Assembly: GCF_000514815.1 (NCBI RefSeq)
Contig: NZ_KI911472.1
Location: 267,212-331,211, forward strand
Source: Salinispora fenicalii
GTDB lineage: Bacteria; Actinomycetota; Actinomycetes; Mycobacteriales; Micromonosporaceae
Length of the DNA: 64,000 nt
Direction: 5' to 3'
Positions within the stretch are counted from its first letter, which is position 1. Every line of letters begins with the position of its first letter. The notes under the pieces are model-generated. The model was given only the letters and a program-made list of their open reading frames with translations, ran no database searches and had not been told where the DNA came from. Positions 40,280 to 48,366 of this stretch are shown piece after piece. Both the position numbers and the translations under genes were made by a program.

Positions 40280-41254
40280 ATGGTGACCTACCAACCGGCC
40301 CCGTTCGCCCAGGTCGGTCGTCCGGCGCTGGTGCGAGGCCCGGGCGACTGGTGGGAACGCGTCGAGTTGATTACTCCGGCGATGTGCGGGCCCAACTCGC
40401 TCTTCGTCGGGCAGCTCGGGGACTGGACGTGGGACGCGGTGGGCGCTGCCTGCCACCTTGACCCCTACTCTGCGGTGGACCCCGCCGGCAATCCGGTCTA
40501 TCTCTCCTTCGCGTACTTCCGGGTTCAGGCCTGCCCGGAGCTGTCCGTAGAGCAGTTGACCTTTGGGGATCGGCTGCGGGTGCGCTCCAAGGTCTTCTCC
40601 TGCGGCGGCGACTCGGTGCTGACCGTGCATCAGATCAGCCGCTACGAGGGGGAAGCCGGCAAGGCGCCGAGTGGGGCCGCTGCCAGCACGGACGACTTCT
40701 TCCGTTACGACACACCCGGCTGCCTGCATGTCGAGACGTTCAATCGGTGGATTCAGCGCTCCGGAGCGGGAACAAACCATGGGTTGCGGCGAGCCACGCC
40801 GGTCGGCTTCCGGGCGGATCACCTGGAGTTGATCGCCGACGAGTACACACCGCGGCGAATCGTGTCGAATGTCCGCCGGGCCGCCGGATTCCGATCGGTG
40901 GGGGAGCCGCCGCCGCAGGTTCGCTTGGCGCTGACCTACCAGGTGAGCGCCAGCCGCGATCTGAACGGTGTCGGTCTGCTGTACTTTGCGTCGTACTTCT
41001 CGATTGTGGATTGGGCCGTCCTGCAGCTGTGGCGCTCGCTTGGCCGGTCGGTGGCGGGCTTCCTTCGCCGGCAGGTCCGGGACCGGCAGGTCTGTCTGGT
41101 CGCCAACGCCAACGCCGACGACCTGCTCGATATCGAGGTCTCGATGTACCGAGATGTTTCGGGGGAAGAGGTGATCGATGTGAGCCTACGCCGCGGCCAG
41201 GACGGCAGCCTGCTCGCCGTGGCGCGTCAGCGGATCACTCATCCAGCGAACTGA
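40280..41254 (+). CDS. lom62: LnmK-like acyltransferase/decarboxylase for the propionyl starter
   Basis: 324-residue protein recognised as LnmK-type by overall sequence and length (two hotdog-like halves): ITPAMCGPNSLFVGQLGDW in the first, LTYQVSASRDLNGVGLLYFASYFSIVDWAVL in the second. LnmK takes methylmalonyl-CoA, acylates itself and decarboxylates to give propionyl-ACP. Published work on lomaiviticin describes Lom62 as such an enzyme acting with the ACP Lom63, and this gene fits that description; the symbol rests on that recollection. GGAGG precedes the ATG at 40280 (GTG three bases later is an alternative). It converges with the second ACP gene, and both stops are inside one hairpin. Confidence 0.88.
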   Translation: MVTYQPAPFAQVGRPALVRGPGDWWERVELITPAMCGPNSLFVGQLGDWTWDAVGAACHLDPYSAVDPAGNPVYLSFAYFRVQACPELSVEQLTFGDRLRVRSKVFSCGGDSVLTVHQISRYEGEAGKAPSGAAASTDDFFRYDTPGCLHVETFNRWIQRSGAGTNHGLRRATPVGFRADHLELIADEYTPRRIVSNVRRAAGFRSVGEPPPQVRLALTYQVSASRDLNGVGLLYFASYFSIVDWAVLQLWRSLGRSVAGFLRRQVRDRQVCLVANANADDLLDIEVSMYRDVSGEEVIDVSLRRGQDGSLLAVARQRITHPAN

Positions 41255-41275
41255 CGGCGGGCTGTTCCGCCGTCA
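41252..41275. terminator. 24-bp hairpin containing both stop codons
   Basis: TGACGGCGG (41252-41260) pairs with CCGCCGTCA (41267-41275) around GCTGTT. The first TGA is the stop of the LnmK-like gene; the complement of the last TCA is the stop of the minus-strand ACP. The two genes are thus separated only by their shared terminator. Confidence 0.8.
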
Positions 41276-41521
41276 CGACCCGAGATGCTCATTGATGAAC
41301 GTGACCAACGCGCGAGGCGTGTGGACGCGCTCCAGATCGTCCTCGGAGATCAGGACGCCGTAGTCGCGCTTGATTCGGCTATGCGTCTCCAGCAGGGCCA
41401 GCGAATCGTATCCCAGCTCGTCAAAGGGCTGGTCCGGGGCGTGCTCGAACGACTGCCAGTCCCCGTCCCAGACGTACTGGCGCATGAGGAGCTCGAGCTC
41501 CCGCAACGTGATCGGTGGCAC
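41273..41521 (-). CDS. Second acyl carrier protein (starter ACP candidate)
   Basis: 82-residue ACP; Ser40 in DELGYDSLALLETH takes the phosphopantetheine. N-terminal helix (ITLRELELLMRQYVW) differs from the elongation ACP. The GTG at 41521 has AAGGAG seven bases upstream; a frame open to 41596 would add 25 unconserved residues. Beside the LnmK-like gene but on the other strand, it is the obvious partner to hold the propionyl group (the lomaiviticin literature names such a partner Lom63). Divergent from the AraC-type regulator. Confidence 0.9.
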   Translation of the reverse strand: MPPITLRELELLMRQYVWDGDWQSFEHAPDQPFDELGYDSLALLETHSRIKRDYGVLISEDDLERVHTPRALVTFINEHLGS

Positions 41522-41712
41522 GAACGACTCCTTCGCCTTGCGGTCGATGCGGCTGCCAGCGCCCGGTGCCGCATCCAGACCGTTCTCGGATCGCATCGTG
41601 CCGATCCTGCGGCCCCGAGCTCTGGGGGTGCTCGAGGGCGAATCGAACCTCGTCCCGGCGAGTCGGCGGCGAACGGCTGGACGGGGGCCGTGGAGCTTTG
41701 CAGAATACGTGC

Positions 41713-42168
41713 GTGCGTGCTCAGCAGCTGAACCTGGACGACGTCCGATTCCGCCTGCGCCATCTCGCGCGGCTGCGGCGGGTACGGGACCGCATTGACC
41801 GGGAGTACGCGCAGCCGCTGGACGTGCAGGCGTTAGCCCGTGGGGTGAACATGTCAGCCGGACATCTCAGCCGTGAGTTCCGCCTTGCCTACGGTGAGTC
41901 GCCGTACGCGTACCTGCTGACCCGGCGGGTGGAGCGGGCGATGGCGTTGCTGCGACGGGGCGACATGACCGTTACCGAGGTCTGCTTCGCGGTCGGGTCC
42001 TCCTCGCTGGGTACGTTCAGTACTCGGTTCACCGAACTGGTGGGCGTGCCCCCCAGCACGTACCGACGGATGGCGTCGGAGGCGACGGCGGGGATGCCGT
42101 CGTGCGTGTCGAAGCAGGTGACCCGGCCGGTACGGAGCCGAAAGGCGGGGGAGCGGCAACCGGCCTGA
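41713..42168 (+). CDS. AraC-family DNA-binding domain regulator
   Basis: 151 residues, essentially only the AraC double helix-turn-helix: LDVQALARGVNMSAGHLSREFRLAYGESPYAYL (first HTH) and MTVTEVCFAVGSSSLGTFSTRFTELVGVPPSTYRR (second HTH with the family's FSTRF and P-S-x-YR end). No sensor domain, so activity must follow its own level or a partner. Start uncertain: GTG at 41713 lacks a clear ribosome site. C-terminal tail basic. The only transcription factor inside the cluster part of the window; it could recognise the GTTCAACTG element or the direct repeats just downstream. Confidence 0.85.
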   Translation: MRAQQLNLDDVRFRLRHLARLRRVRDRIDREYAQPLDVQALARGVNMSAGHLSREFRLAYGESPYAYLLTRRVERAMALLRRGDMTVTEVCFAVGSSSLGTFSTRFTELVGVPPSTYRRMASEATAGMPSCVSKQVTRPVRSRKAGERQPA

Positions 42169-42172
42169 AGTC

Positions 42173-42218
42173 GGGACGCGAGCTCGGCTTGAGGGCGGGG
42201 ACGCGAGCTCGGCTTGAG
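42173..42218. repeat. Two 21-bp direct repeats upstream of the NDP-glucose synthase
   Basis: GGGACGCGAGCTCGGCTTGAG occurs at 42173-42193 and 42198-42218 (period 25). Each contains the CGAGCTCG palindrome. In addition CGGCCTGAAGTCG appears just before the first copy (about 42161-42173) and again at about 42289-42301. The 205-base region lies between the AraC gene and the sugar gene and may hold operators in direct orientation, as AraC proteins prefer. Confidence 0.7.
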
Positions 42219-42373
42219 CGCTGCCTGAGCACCGCCGGCCAGACTTCGGCCGCGTAGCCATCGTTCGGCTGGAAGTCCTTGTTTGCCCGGCCTGAAGTCG
42301 AGGGGTGGCGGCGGCCGCCCGCGGCACCTGCCCGTGGGACGGCACAGGGAATTCCGCGGTGAGGAGGACTCAT

Positions 42374-43246
42374 GTGAAGGGCATCATCCTGGCCGGCGGC
42401 TCGGGGACGCGGCTGCACCCGGTGACCCTGGCGCTGTCAAAACAGCTCCTGCCGGTCTACAACAAGCCGATGATCTACTACCCCCTCTCGGTGCTCATGC
42501 TCACCGGGATTCGGGACATCCTGATCATTTCGACCCCACGGGACCTGCCGCTGTTCGAGCGGCTCCTCGGCGACGGCTCCCGGTTCGGCCTGTCAATCTC
42601 GTACGCCGCCCAGCCGGTTCCGCGGGGCCTGGCCGACGCATTCATCATCGGCGCGGAGCACGTCGGATCCGACCCGGTCGCCCTCATTCTGGGCGACAAC
42701 ATCTTCCACGGCTACCGGTTCTCGGAGCGGCTGCAGGCGGAGAGCCGAGACATCGACGGGTGCGTGTTGTTCGGCTACCAGGTCACCGATCCGCAGCGGT
42801 ACGGGGTGGGGGAGACCGACGCGACGGGGCGGCTCATCTCTATTGAGGAGAAGCCACGCGCGCCGCGGTCGAATCGGGCGATCACCGGGTTGTACTTCTA
42901 CGACAACGACGTGGTGGATATCGCCAAGAATGTTCGTCCGTCGGCGCGTAACGAGATCGAGATCACCCGGGTCAACCAGGTCTATCTGGAGCGCGGTAAG
43001 GCGAGACTGGTCGATTTGGGCCGTGGGCTGGCCTGGCTGGACGCTGGTACCTATGACTCGCTGCTCCAGGCCAGTCACTACCTGCAGACCCTGGAGCAGC
43101 GGCAGGGCATCCATATCGCCTGTCTCGAGGAGGTGGCCCTGCGGATGGGCTTCATTGACGCCGAGGCTTGTCACGCTCTCGGTACCGAGTTGGCGCATAC
43201 CGACTATGGTCGGTACGTCCTGAATGTGGCCGCGGAAGCACGCTGA
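42374..43246 (+). CDS. Glucose-1-phosphate thymidylyltransferase (RmlA-like)
   Basis: 290-residue enzyme making dTDP-glucose, first step for both sugars. Seen: GIILAGGSGTRLHPVT (nucleotide loop), SKQLLPVYNKPMIYYPLSVLM, LILGDNIFHG, ISIEEKP and LAWLDAGTYDSLLQAS. GTG at 42374 follows GAGGAGGACT; an overlapping out-of-frame ATG at 42372 is not used. Alone on its transcript, after the direct repeats. Convergent with the MFS gene. Completing the set RmlA, RmlB, epimerase, 3- and 4-ketoreductases, aminotransferase; only 2,3-dehydration and N-methylation are missing here. Confidence 0.95.
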   Translation: MKGIILAGGSGTRLHPVTLALSKQLLPVYNKPMIYYPLSVLMLTGIRDILIISTPRDLPLFERLLGDGSRFGLSISYAAQPVPRGLADAFIIGAEHVGSDPVALILGDNIFHGYRFSERLQAESRDIDGCVLFGYQVTDPQRYGVGETDATGRLISIEEKPRAPRSNRAITGLYFYDNDVVDIAKNVRPSARNEIEITRVNQVYLERGKARLVDLGRGLAWLDAGTYDSLLQASHYLQTLEQRQGIHIACLEEVALRMGFIDAEACHALGTELAHTDYGRYVLNVAAEAR

Positions 43247-43309
43247 GCCTCTCGTTGCTCCTAGCGACCGGAGCCTGGTGTGGTGCTGGTGGTCCGGGGT
43301 CTTTTTGCG

Positions 43310-44779
43310 TCATCCGGGCGGAGCGGATCGGTCAGGCGAGAAGAGATTGAGTAGGGCGGCGGTCAGGGCGATGGCGAAGAGCCCAACGATGACCAGAACG
43401 GGTATGCGGAAGGCGGTCAGCCAGTCGCCGGTCCGGTCCAGGCTGGCGAAGAGAACCGTGCCGACGAGACCAACTCCCAGACCGCCGCCGAAGGCCTGCC
43501 CGGTCTCGAGCATGCCGCCGGCGCTTCCACCCTCGGTCCGTGGCACGGGGGAGAGGGCTATGGTCAGGTTCGGGGCGATCACCAAGCCGCCGGCCACCCC
43601 CGAGGTGACCAGCCCGCCGCCCAGTCCGGCCAGGAGCAGGGGCAGCGTGGCCGCGTGCGGGGAGTCCGGGCCGGGCAGAAAGAGGTCGGCGACGAGTAGC
43701 GCGATGAGCCCGACCGCCGCGAGAAGCAGCCCCGATACCACCAGCGGTCGGCCCAGCCGCCCCGCCTTGGACCCGGCGATCACCGAACTGATGGCGGCGC
43801 CCAGCGCCAGCGGGGTGAGCGCGACACCGGTCACCAACTCGTCATGCCCGAGCCCGTGTTGCAGATACTCCGACATCAGGTAGTAGATGCCGTCGTAGCC
43901 GGCGGTGTAGAAGACGGCGATGATCATCCCCACCCAGAACGACTGGAACCGGAATAGCCTCATGTCGAACATCGGCACACCGCGGCGGGCGTATCGCTTT
44001 TCCCAGCGCACGAACCCCACCAGCACCACCACTCCCGTGGCTAGGAGCGTCCAGGTTAACCACTCGGGCAACTGTTCACCCTGGGTCAGCCATACCACCC
44101 CTAGCCCGACCATTAACAGGATGGCCCCCACCAGGTCCATCCGTGGCCGGTGGGCCCGTTCCGCGACCGGGAAGAACCGCCACCCGAGGATCGCGATGAC
44201 GATCCCGACCGGCACGTTGACCAGAAAAGCCCACCGCCAGCCCCATTCGGCGCCCCCGACCGCGACCAGTCCGCCGCCAAGCACCGGACCGACTACCCGG
44301 GCAACGTTGATCCCCGCGGAGACTGCTCCGAACGGTAGCCCCCGCTCCTGGGCGGTAAATATTCGCTGAATTGTCCCGAACACCTGGGCGAGTGCCAGCC
44401 CGATGCCCATCCCTTGCACCAGACGGGCGGCGATCAGCCATGCCTCATGCGATGCGATAGCTGCGGCTCCGCTTGCTACGACGAACGCCGTCATGCCGGT
44501 TACGAAGATGTTGCGCCGGCCGTGTATGTCACCGAATCGTCCCGCGGGCACCAGCACCAGGCCGATCGCCAGATAGAACGCCGAGACCAGCCACTGTTGG
44601 GTGCTCGAATCCAACCCGAGCGTGGCACGGATCGTCGGCATGGCGATCACCACCAGGGCGATGTTGAGCCCCGTGATGAAGGTCATCATCGTGCTCACCA
44701 CCACTACTGGTATCCGTGGCACCGGACGACCCGATCCCGTCCGAAGCGGCTGCTCTTCCTGCTGATGCTCTTCGGTCAC
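43310..44779 (-). CDS. MFS drug exporter (DHA2, about 14 membrane helices)
   Basis: 489-residue transporter. Seen: IPVVVVSTMMTFITGLNIAL (first helix), GRFGDIHGRRNIF (the loop 2-3 signature), GMGIGLALAQVFG and LGGGLVAVGGAEWGWRW (motif C-like), with hydrophobic segments to the end. DHA2 members use the proton gradient to expel drugs; this would be a second pump beside the ABC exporter. GTG at 44779. It marks the right part of the cluster, since the next gene rightwards looks like general metabolism. The 268 bases 44780-45047 between it and the divergent HAD gene hold no recognisable gene or dyad. Confidence 0.92.
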   Translation of the reverse strand: MTEEHQQEEQPLRTGSGRPVPRIPVVVVSTMMTFITGLNIALVVIAMPTIRATLGLDSSTQQWLVSAFYLAIGLVLVPAGRFGDIHGRRNIFVTGMTAFVVASGAAAIASHEAWLIAARLVQGMGIGLALAQVFGTIQRIFTAQERGLPFGAVSAGINVARVVGPVLGGGLVAVGGAEWGWRWAFLVNVPVGIVIAILGWRFFPVAERAHRPRMDLVGAILLMVGLGVVWLTQGEQLPEWLTWTLLATGVVVLVGFVRWEKRYARRGVPMFDMRLFRFQSFWVGMIIAVFYTAGYDGIYYLMSEYLQHGLGHDELVTGVALTPLALGAAISSVIAGSKAGRLGRPLVVSGLLLAAVGLIALLVADLFLPGPDSPHAATLPLLLAGLGGGLVTSGVAGGLVIAPNLTIALSPVPRTEGGSAGGMLETGQAFGGGLGVGLVGTVLFASLDRTGDWLTAFRIPVLVIVGLFAIALTAALLNLFSPDRSAPPG

Positions 44780-45047
44780 GACAGGGTTGCCGGGCAGGCT
44801 GCGAGAACGGTCATGTACCCACTAACGATCTGCGGTGAGCTTGGCCGCGTGGAAAGGAACGATCCTGGCCCGGACAACCACCGGTGGTGGCGCGAATCCC
44901 GGTTGGCCCGGCCGCCGAGCCAGGTGCGCCTCGCTGGCTGCTGCCGACGGGCTCCAGCCAGCGGCGAATGTCACCGGTGAGCGGGATCGGTAGCGAGGCT
45001 GGGGCGCGGCTGGCACCATCTGTGGTCTACCCGAGGTGAGGAGGCCC

Positions 45048-45743
45048 ATGCTGAGTGCCCAACGTCCTGCCGCTGTCCTCTTCGACATGGACGGCACCCT
45101 GGTGGACAGCGAGAAGCTGTGGGATATCGCGCTGCACGAGCTGGCAGTCGTCTACGGCGGCGCGCTCTCCGCGACCGCCCGCCGGGCCATGATCGGAACG
45201 AGTATGGCGGCCTCGATGCAGCTCCTGCACGACGACCTTGGCCAGCCGGAACGCGACCTGCAGGCTAGTGCCGCGTGGATCAACGCGCGGATCCTGGAGT
45301 TGTTCCGCAGCGGGCTGCAGTGGCGGCCAGGCGCGCTGACCCTGCTGCGCGCCGTCCGTGCTGCGCGGATCCCGACGGCCCTGGTCACCTCCAGCGCTCG
45401 GACGTTAGTGGAGGTTGCCCTCGACACCCTGGGGCGGGACAGCTTCGATGTGGTGGTGTGCGGGGACGAGGTGGATGCCGCGAAGCCACACCCGATGCCC
45501 TACCTGGCCGCCGCCCGGCTGCTCGGTGTGCCGATCGGACGGTGCGTGGCGATCGAGGACTCCCCGACCGGCGTGGCAAGTGCCCTCGCCGCGGGTGCGG
45601 CGGTCCTCGCGGTACCGGCAGAGGTGCCGGTGGAGCCCCACGCCGATGTGCATCAGCTGGCGAGCCTGGCCACAGCAGACCTGGAGCTGCTCGCGGCGCT
45701 GCTCGGGGACCGCGCGCCGGACGCCGCCGTCGGTGGTCGGTAG
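45048..45743 (+). CDS. HAD-superfamily phosphatase (beta-phosphoglucomutase-like)
   Basis: 231 residues. Seen: VLFDMDGTLVDSEKLW (D13, D15 nucleophile and acid), LVTSSARTLVEVAL (motif II), and DAAKPHPMPYLAAARLLGV with CVAIEDSPTGVASALAAGA (motifs III-IV), plus an alpha cap between. Substrate probably a small sugar phosphate; not predictable. GAGGAGG precedes the ATG. Likely the first gene outside the biosynthetic cluster. It converges on the ABC permease through a 30-bp palindromic terminator. Confidence 0.9.
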   Translation: MLSAQRPAAVLFDMDGTLVDSEKLWDIALHELAVVYGGALSATARRAMIGTSMAASMQLLHDDLGQPERDLQASAAWINARILELFRSGLQWRPGALTLLRAVRAARIPTALVTSSARTLVEVALDTLGRDSFDVVVCGDEVDAAKPHPMPYLAAARLLGVPIGRCVAIEDSPTGVASALAAGAAVLAVPAEVPVEPHADVHQLASLATADLELLAALLGDRAPDAAVGGR

Positions 45744-45778
45744 CGCGCAGCCGTTCCGGCGACGCTCCCTCAGCGGGC

Positions 45779-45808
45779 GGAAGGGCCCCGTAGCTACGGG
45801 GCCCTTCC
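45779..45808. terminator. Perfect 30-bp palindrome, bidirectional terminator
   Basis: GGAAGGGCCCCGTAG is followed at once by its exact complement, with no spacer. It lies between convergent genes ending at 45743 and 45817. In RNA it would form a stem of about 13 bp with a small loop from either strand. Confidence 0.9.
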
Positions 45809-45816
45809 GAGCTGGC

Positions 45817-48366
45817 TCAGTCGTGGGCGATGGCGCCCAGGACATCGATGCGGGCGGCGCGGACTGCGGGGATCACCGCGGCGAGAACGCCGACGAGTGC
45901 GCCGAGGCCGACCATCGTCCCCATGTCTGCCCAGGGCAACACCAGGTCGGTGATTCCCTCGTCATGCAGCGCCTCGACGACGGCCGCGCCGAGGCCGGAG
46001 CCGACGGCGACGCCGAGCAGTGCACCGAAGACCGAGATCACCACCGCCTCGACGGTGATCATGCCCATGGTCTGCGCCCGGCCGAGGCCGATCGCGCGGA
46101 GCAGCCCGAGCTCCCGGGTGCGTTCGAGTACCGACAGGGCCAGGGTGTTGATGATGCCGAGCACCGCGATCACGATGGCCAACAGCAGCAGGATCTGGAT
46201 CATTCGCAACAGGTCGTCGAGCGGTTTGGTCTGCTGCTCGATGAACGTTTCCCGGTCGGCCACCGACACCTCCGGGCTGTCCGCCAGGAGCGTCTCCACC
46301 CGCGGCAGCACATCAGCGGGCTCGGCGCCGGGCGTGAGCTGGATGAAGCCCGCGATCGGCTGGGGGATGGTGAATCCCTGCGCCGCGGTGACCGGCAAAG
46401 TGACCGGATCGAGGAGCTCATCGGATTCGTAGATCCCGCTGACCGTGTAGGTCTTCGCCTCAGCGCGGGCCAACTGCACCGGCACGGTGGAGCCGACGGA
46501 GAGTCCGCGCGAGGCCGCCACATCCGAGCTGACCAGCATCTGATCCGGCCCGAGTCGACTGATGTCCCCGGCGGTGGCCCGCGCGCCGAAGATCTGCGTC
46601 AGCGTCAACACGTCGCTGTTGGCGCCCACCCAGGTGCGTTCGTCGCCGACCTGGGCCAGATCGCCGTATGCTCCGCCGACCAGCGCCACCCCGGGTAGCG
46701 CCGCGGCCTTCTCCAGCACCGCTGGGTCGAAGGTCGGCGGTCGGGGCCCGGTCTGCGCACCGCCGATCACCAACTCGGCCTTGATCTGGTCCTGGGCCAG
46801 GCCGCTGATGCTGCTCTTGGTGGAATCTAGGATGACAGTGACCCCGGTGACCAGGGCGATGCCGACCATCAGCGCGGCCGCCGTGATCGCCGTACGGCGC
46901 GGGTTTCGTCCGGAGTTGAGCCGGCCCAGCTTGCCCGGTATCCACCAGGAGAAGATCCCGCCGAGTAGAGCGACCACCGGCCGGCTGACCAGCGGGGTCA
47001 GGAGCGCCACCCCGATGAAGGCGAAGAGCACGCCGCCGAGGATGGTGACCAGGGTGTTGCCACCGGCATGCCCGCCGAGGCCCAGGAAGAGCAGCGTGGC
47101 GCCGGTCGCGGTCACTGCCGCGCCCGCCACCGTGACCTTGGTCAGCGGCCGGTCCGGCGTCGCCACATCCTGCATCGCCGCGATCGGCGGGATCCGGGAC
47201 GCCCGCAGCGCGGGCAGCAGCGCCGCCACCACCGTGATGATCAGGCCGACCCCGAACGCCCCGATAACCGCGGCCGGGGGCACGGCGATCCCCGCCAGGT
47301 CCAGCCCGCCGGAGATGTTGCCGAACACGTACGCCAACAGCGCGCCGATGCCGACGCCGGCGCCGAGGCCGAGCACGGAGGCGAGTAGGCCGACCGCCAC
47401 CGCCTCCAGCACCACCGAGCCGATGATCTGGCGACGGCCCGCCCCGACGGCGCGCATCAGCGCCAACTCCCGGGTGCGCTGCGCCACGATGATCGAAAAT
47501 GTGTTGAGGATCAGGAACGTCCCCACCAGCAGCGCCACCGCGGCGAAGCCGAGCAGGATTCGGTTGAAGAAGGACAACCCGTCCTTCAGCGTCGCCGAGG
47601 CATCCGCAGAGACCTCTGCGCCGGTCTTCACCTCGAAGTCGGCCCCGAGCGCGGCGGCGACGTCGTCGCGCAGCCGATCGTTGGCGACGCCGTCCGCGGC
47701 GGTGACCGTGACGTTGGTGTAGGCGTCGCCCTGGCCGAGCATCAACTGCTGCGCTACCGGGGTGGTGAACATGATCTCGTTAACGCCACCGATGGAGTCG
47801 CGGCCCCCGCTGTAGCCGGAGATCCCGACGATGGTGAACTCCCGCTTCGGCTCGAGCGTGAGCACGCCGACCCGATCGCCGACGGCGACCCGGCCGGCCT
47901 TGGCCAGGCTGGCGTTGACGACGATCTCGTCATCCGCCTGTGGCTCCCGGCCCTCGCGTAGCTGCACGAGATCGCTTGCGCCCACCCAGTTCATACCGAG
48001 TTGGGGCGGCCCGAAGGAGGTGACCACCTTGCCATTGCTGCCGATCAGGCGCGCGCCGTCGGCGGCCACGACGCCGGTGACGTCGGCCACCCCGGGAACG
48101 CCCTGGATGCGCTCCACCGTCTCGGCCGGCACCGGCGCTGCCACCGCCTCGCCCTCGAAGTCGCCCACCTCCATCGTCGGCTTCGCGGAGACGTTGACGT
48201 CCACCCCTTCGTACGCGTCGGCGAAGACGGCGTCGAAGGAACGGCCGAGGGTGTCGGTGAGCACGAACGCGCCCGAGACGAACATGACGCCGAGTACCAC
48301 CGCCAACCCGGACAGGATTAGCCGGAGCTTGCGTGCCAGCAGGCTCTTGAGGGTCGCCCGGAACAT
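45817..48366 (-). CDS. FtsX/MacB-like ABC transporter permease
   Basis: 849-residue permease with two FtsX-type repeats: a first helix at about 15-40 followed by an extracytoplasmic domain, three helices around 270-400, an internal helix region near 420-500, a second extracytoplasmic domain about 515-720, and three final helices. Long soluble MacB-like portions suggest extraction of substrates from the membrane or cell-envelope signalling rather than sugar uptake. It starts within the ATPase stop (TGATG at 48364-48368), so the two are translated together. Substrate unknown. Conserved in many actinobacteria; assigned to the core genome here. Confidence 0.92.
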   Translation of the reverse strand: MFRATLKSLLARKLRLILSGLAVVLGVMFVSGAFVLTDTLGRSFDAVFADAYEGVDVNVSAKPTMEVGDFEGEAVAAPVPAETVERIQGVPGVADVTGVVAADGARLIGSNGKVVTSFGPPQLGMNWVGASDLVQLREGREPQADDEIVVNASLAKAGRVAVGDRVGVLTLEPKREFTIVGISGYSGGRDSIGGVNEIMFTTPVAQQLMLGQGDAYTNVTVTAADGVANDRLRDDVAAALGADFEVKTGAEVSADASATLKDGLSFFNRILLGFAAVALLVGTFLILNTFSIIVAQRTRELALMRAVGAGRRQIIGSVVLEAVAVGLLASVLGLGAGVGIGALLAYVFGNISGGLDLAGIAVPPAAVIGAFGVGLIITVVAALLPALRASRIPPIAAMQDVATPDRPLTKVTVAGAAVTATGATLLFLGLGGHAGGNTLVTILGGVLFAFIGVALLTPLVSRPVVALLGGIFSWWIPGKLGRLNSGRNPRRTAITAAALMVGIALVTGVTVILDSTKSSISGLAQDQIKAELVIGGAQTGPRPPTFDPAVLEKAAALPGVALVGGAYGDLAQVGDERTWVGANSDVLTLTQIFGARATAGDISRLGPDQMLVSSDVAASRGLSVGSTVPVQLARAEAKTYTVSGIYESDELLDPVTLPVTAAQGFTIPQPIAGFIQLTPGAEPADVLPRVETLLADSPEVSVADRETFIEQQTKPLDDLLRMIQILLLLAIVIAVLGIINTLALSVLERTRELGLLRAIGLGRAQTMGMITVEAVVISVFGALLGVAVGSGLGAAVVEALHDEGITDLVLPWADMGTMVGLGALVGVLAAVIPAVRAARIDVLGAIAHD

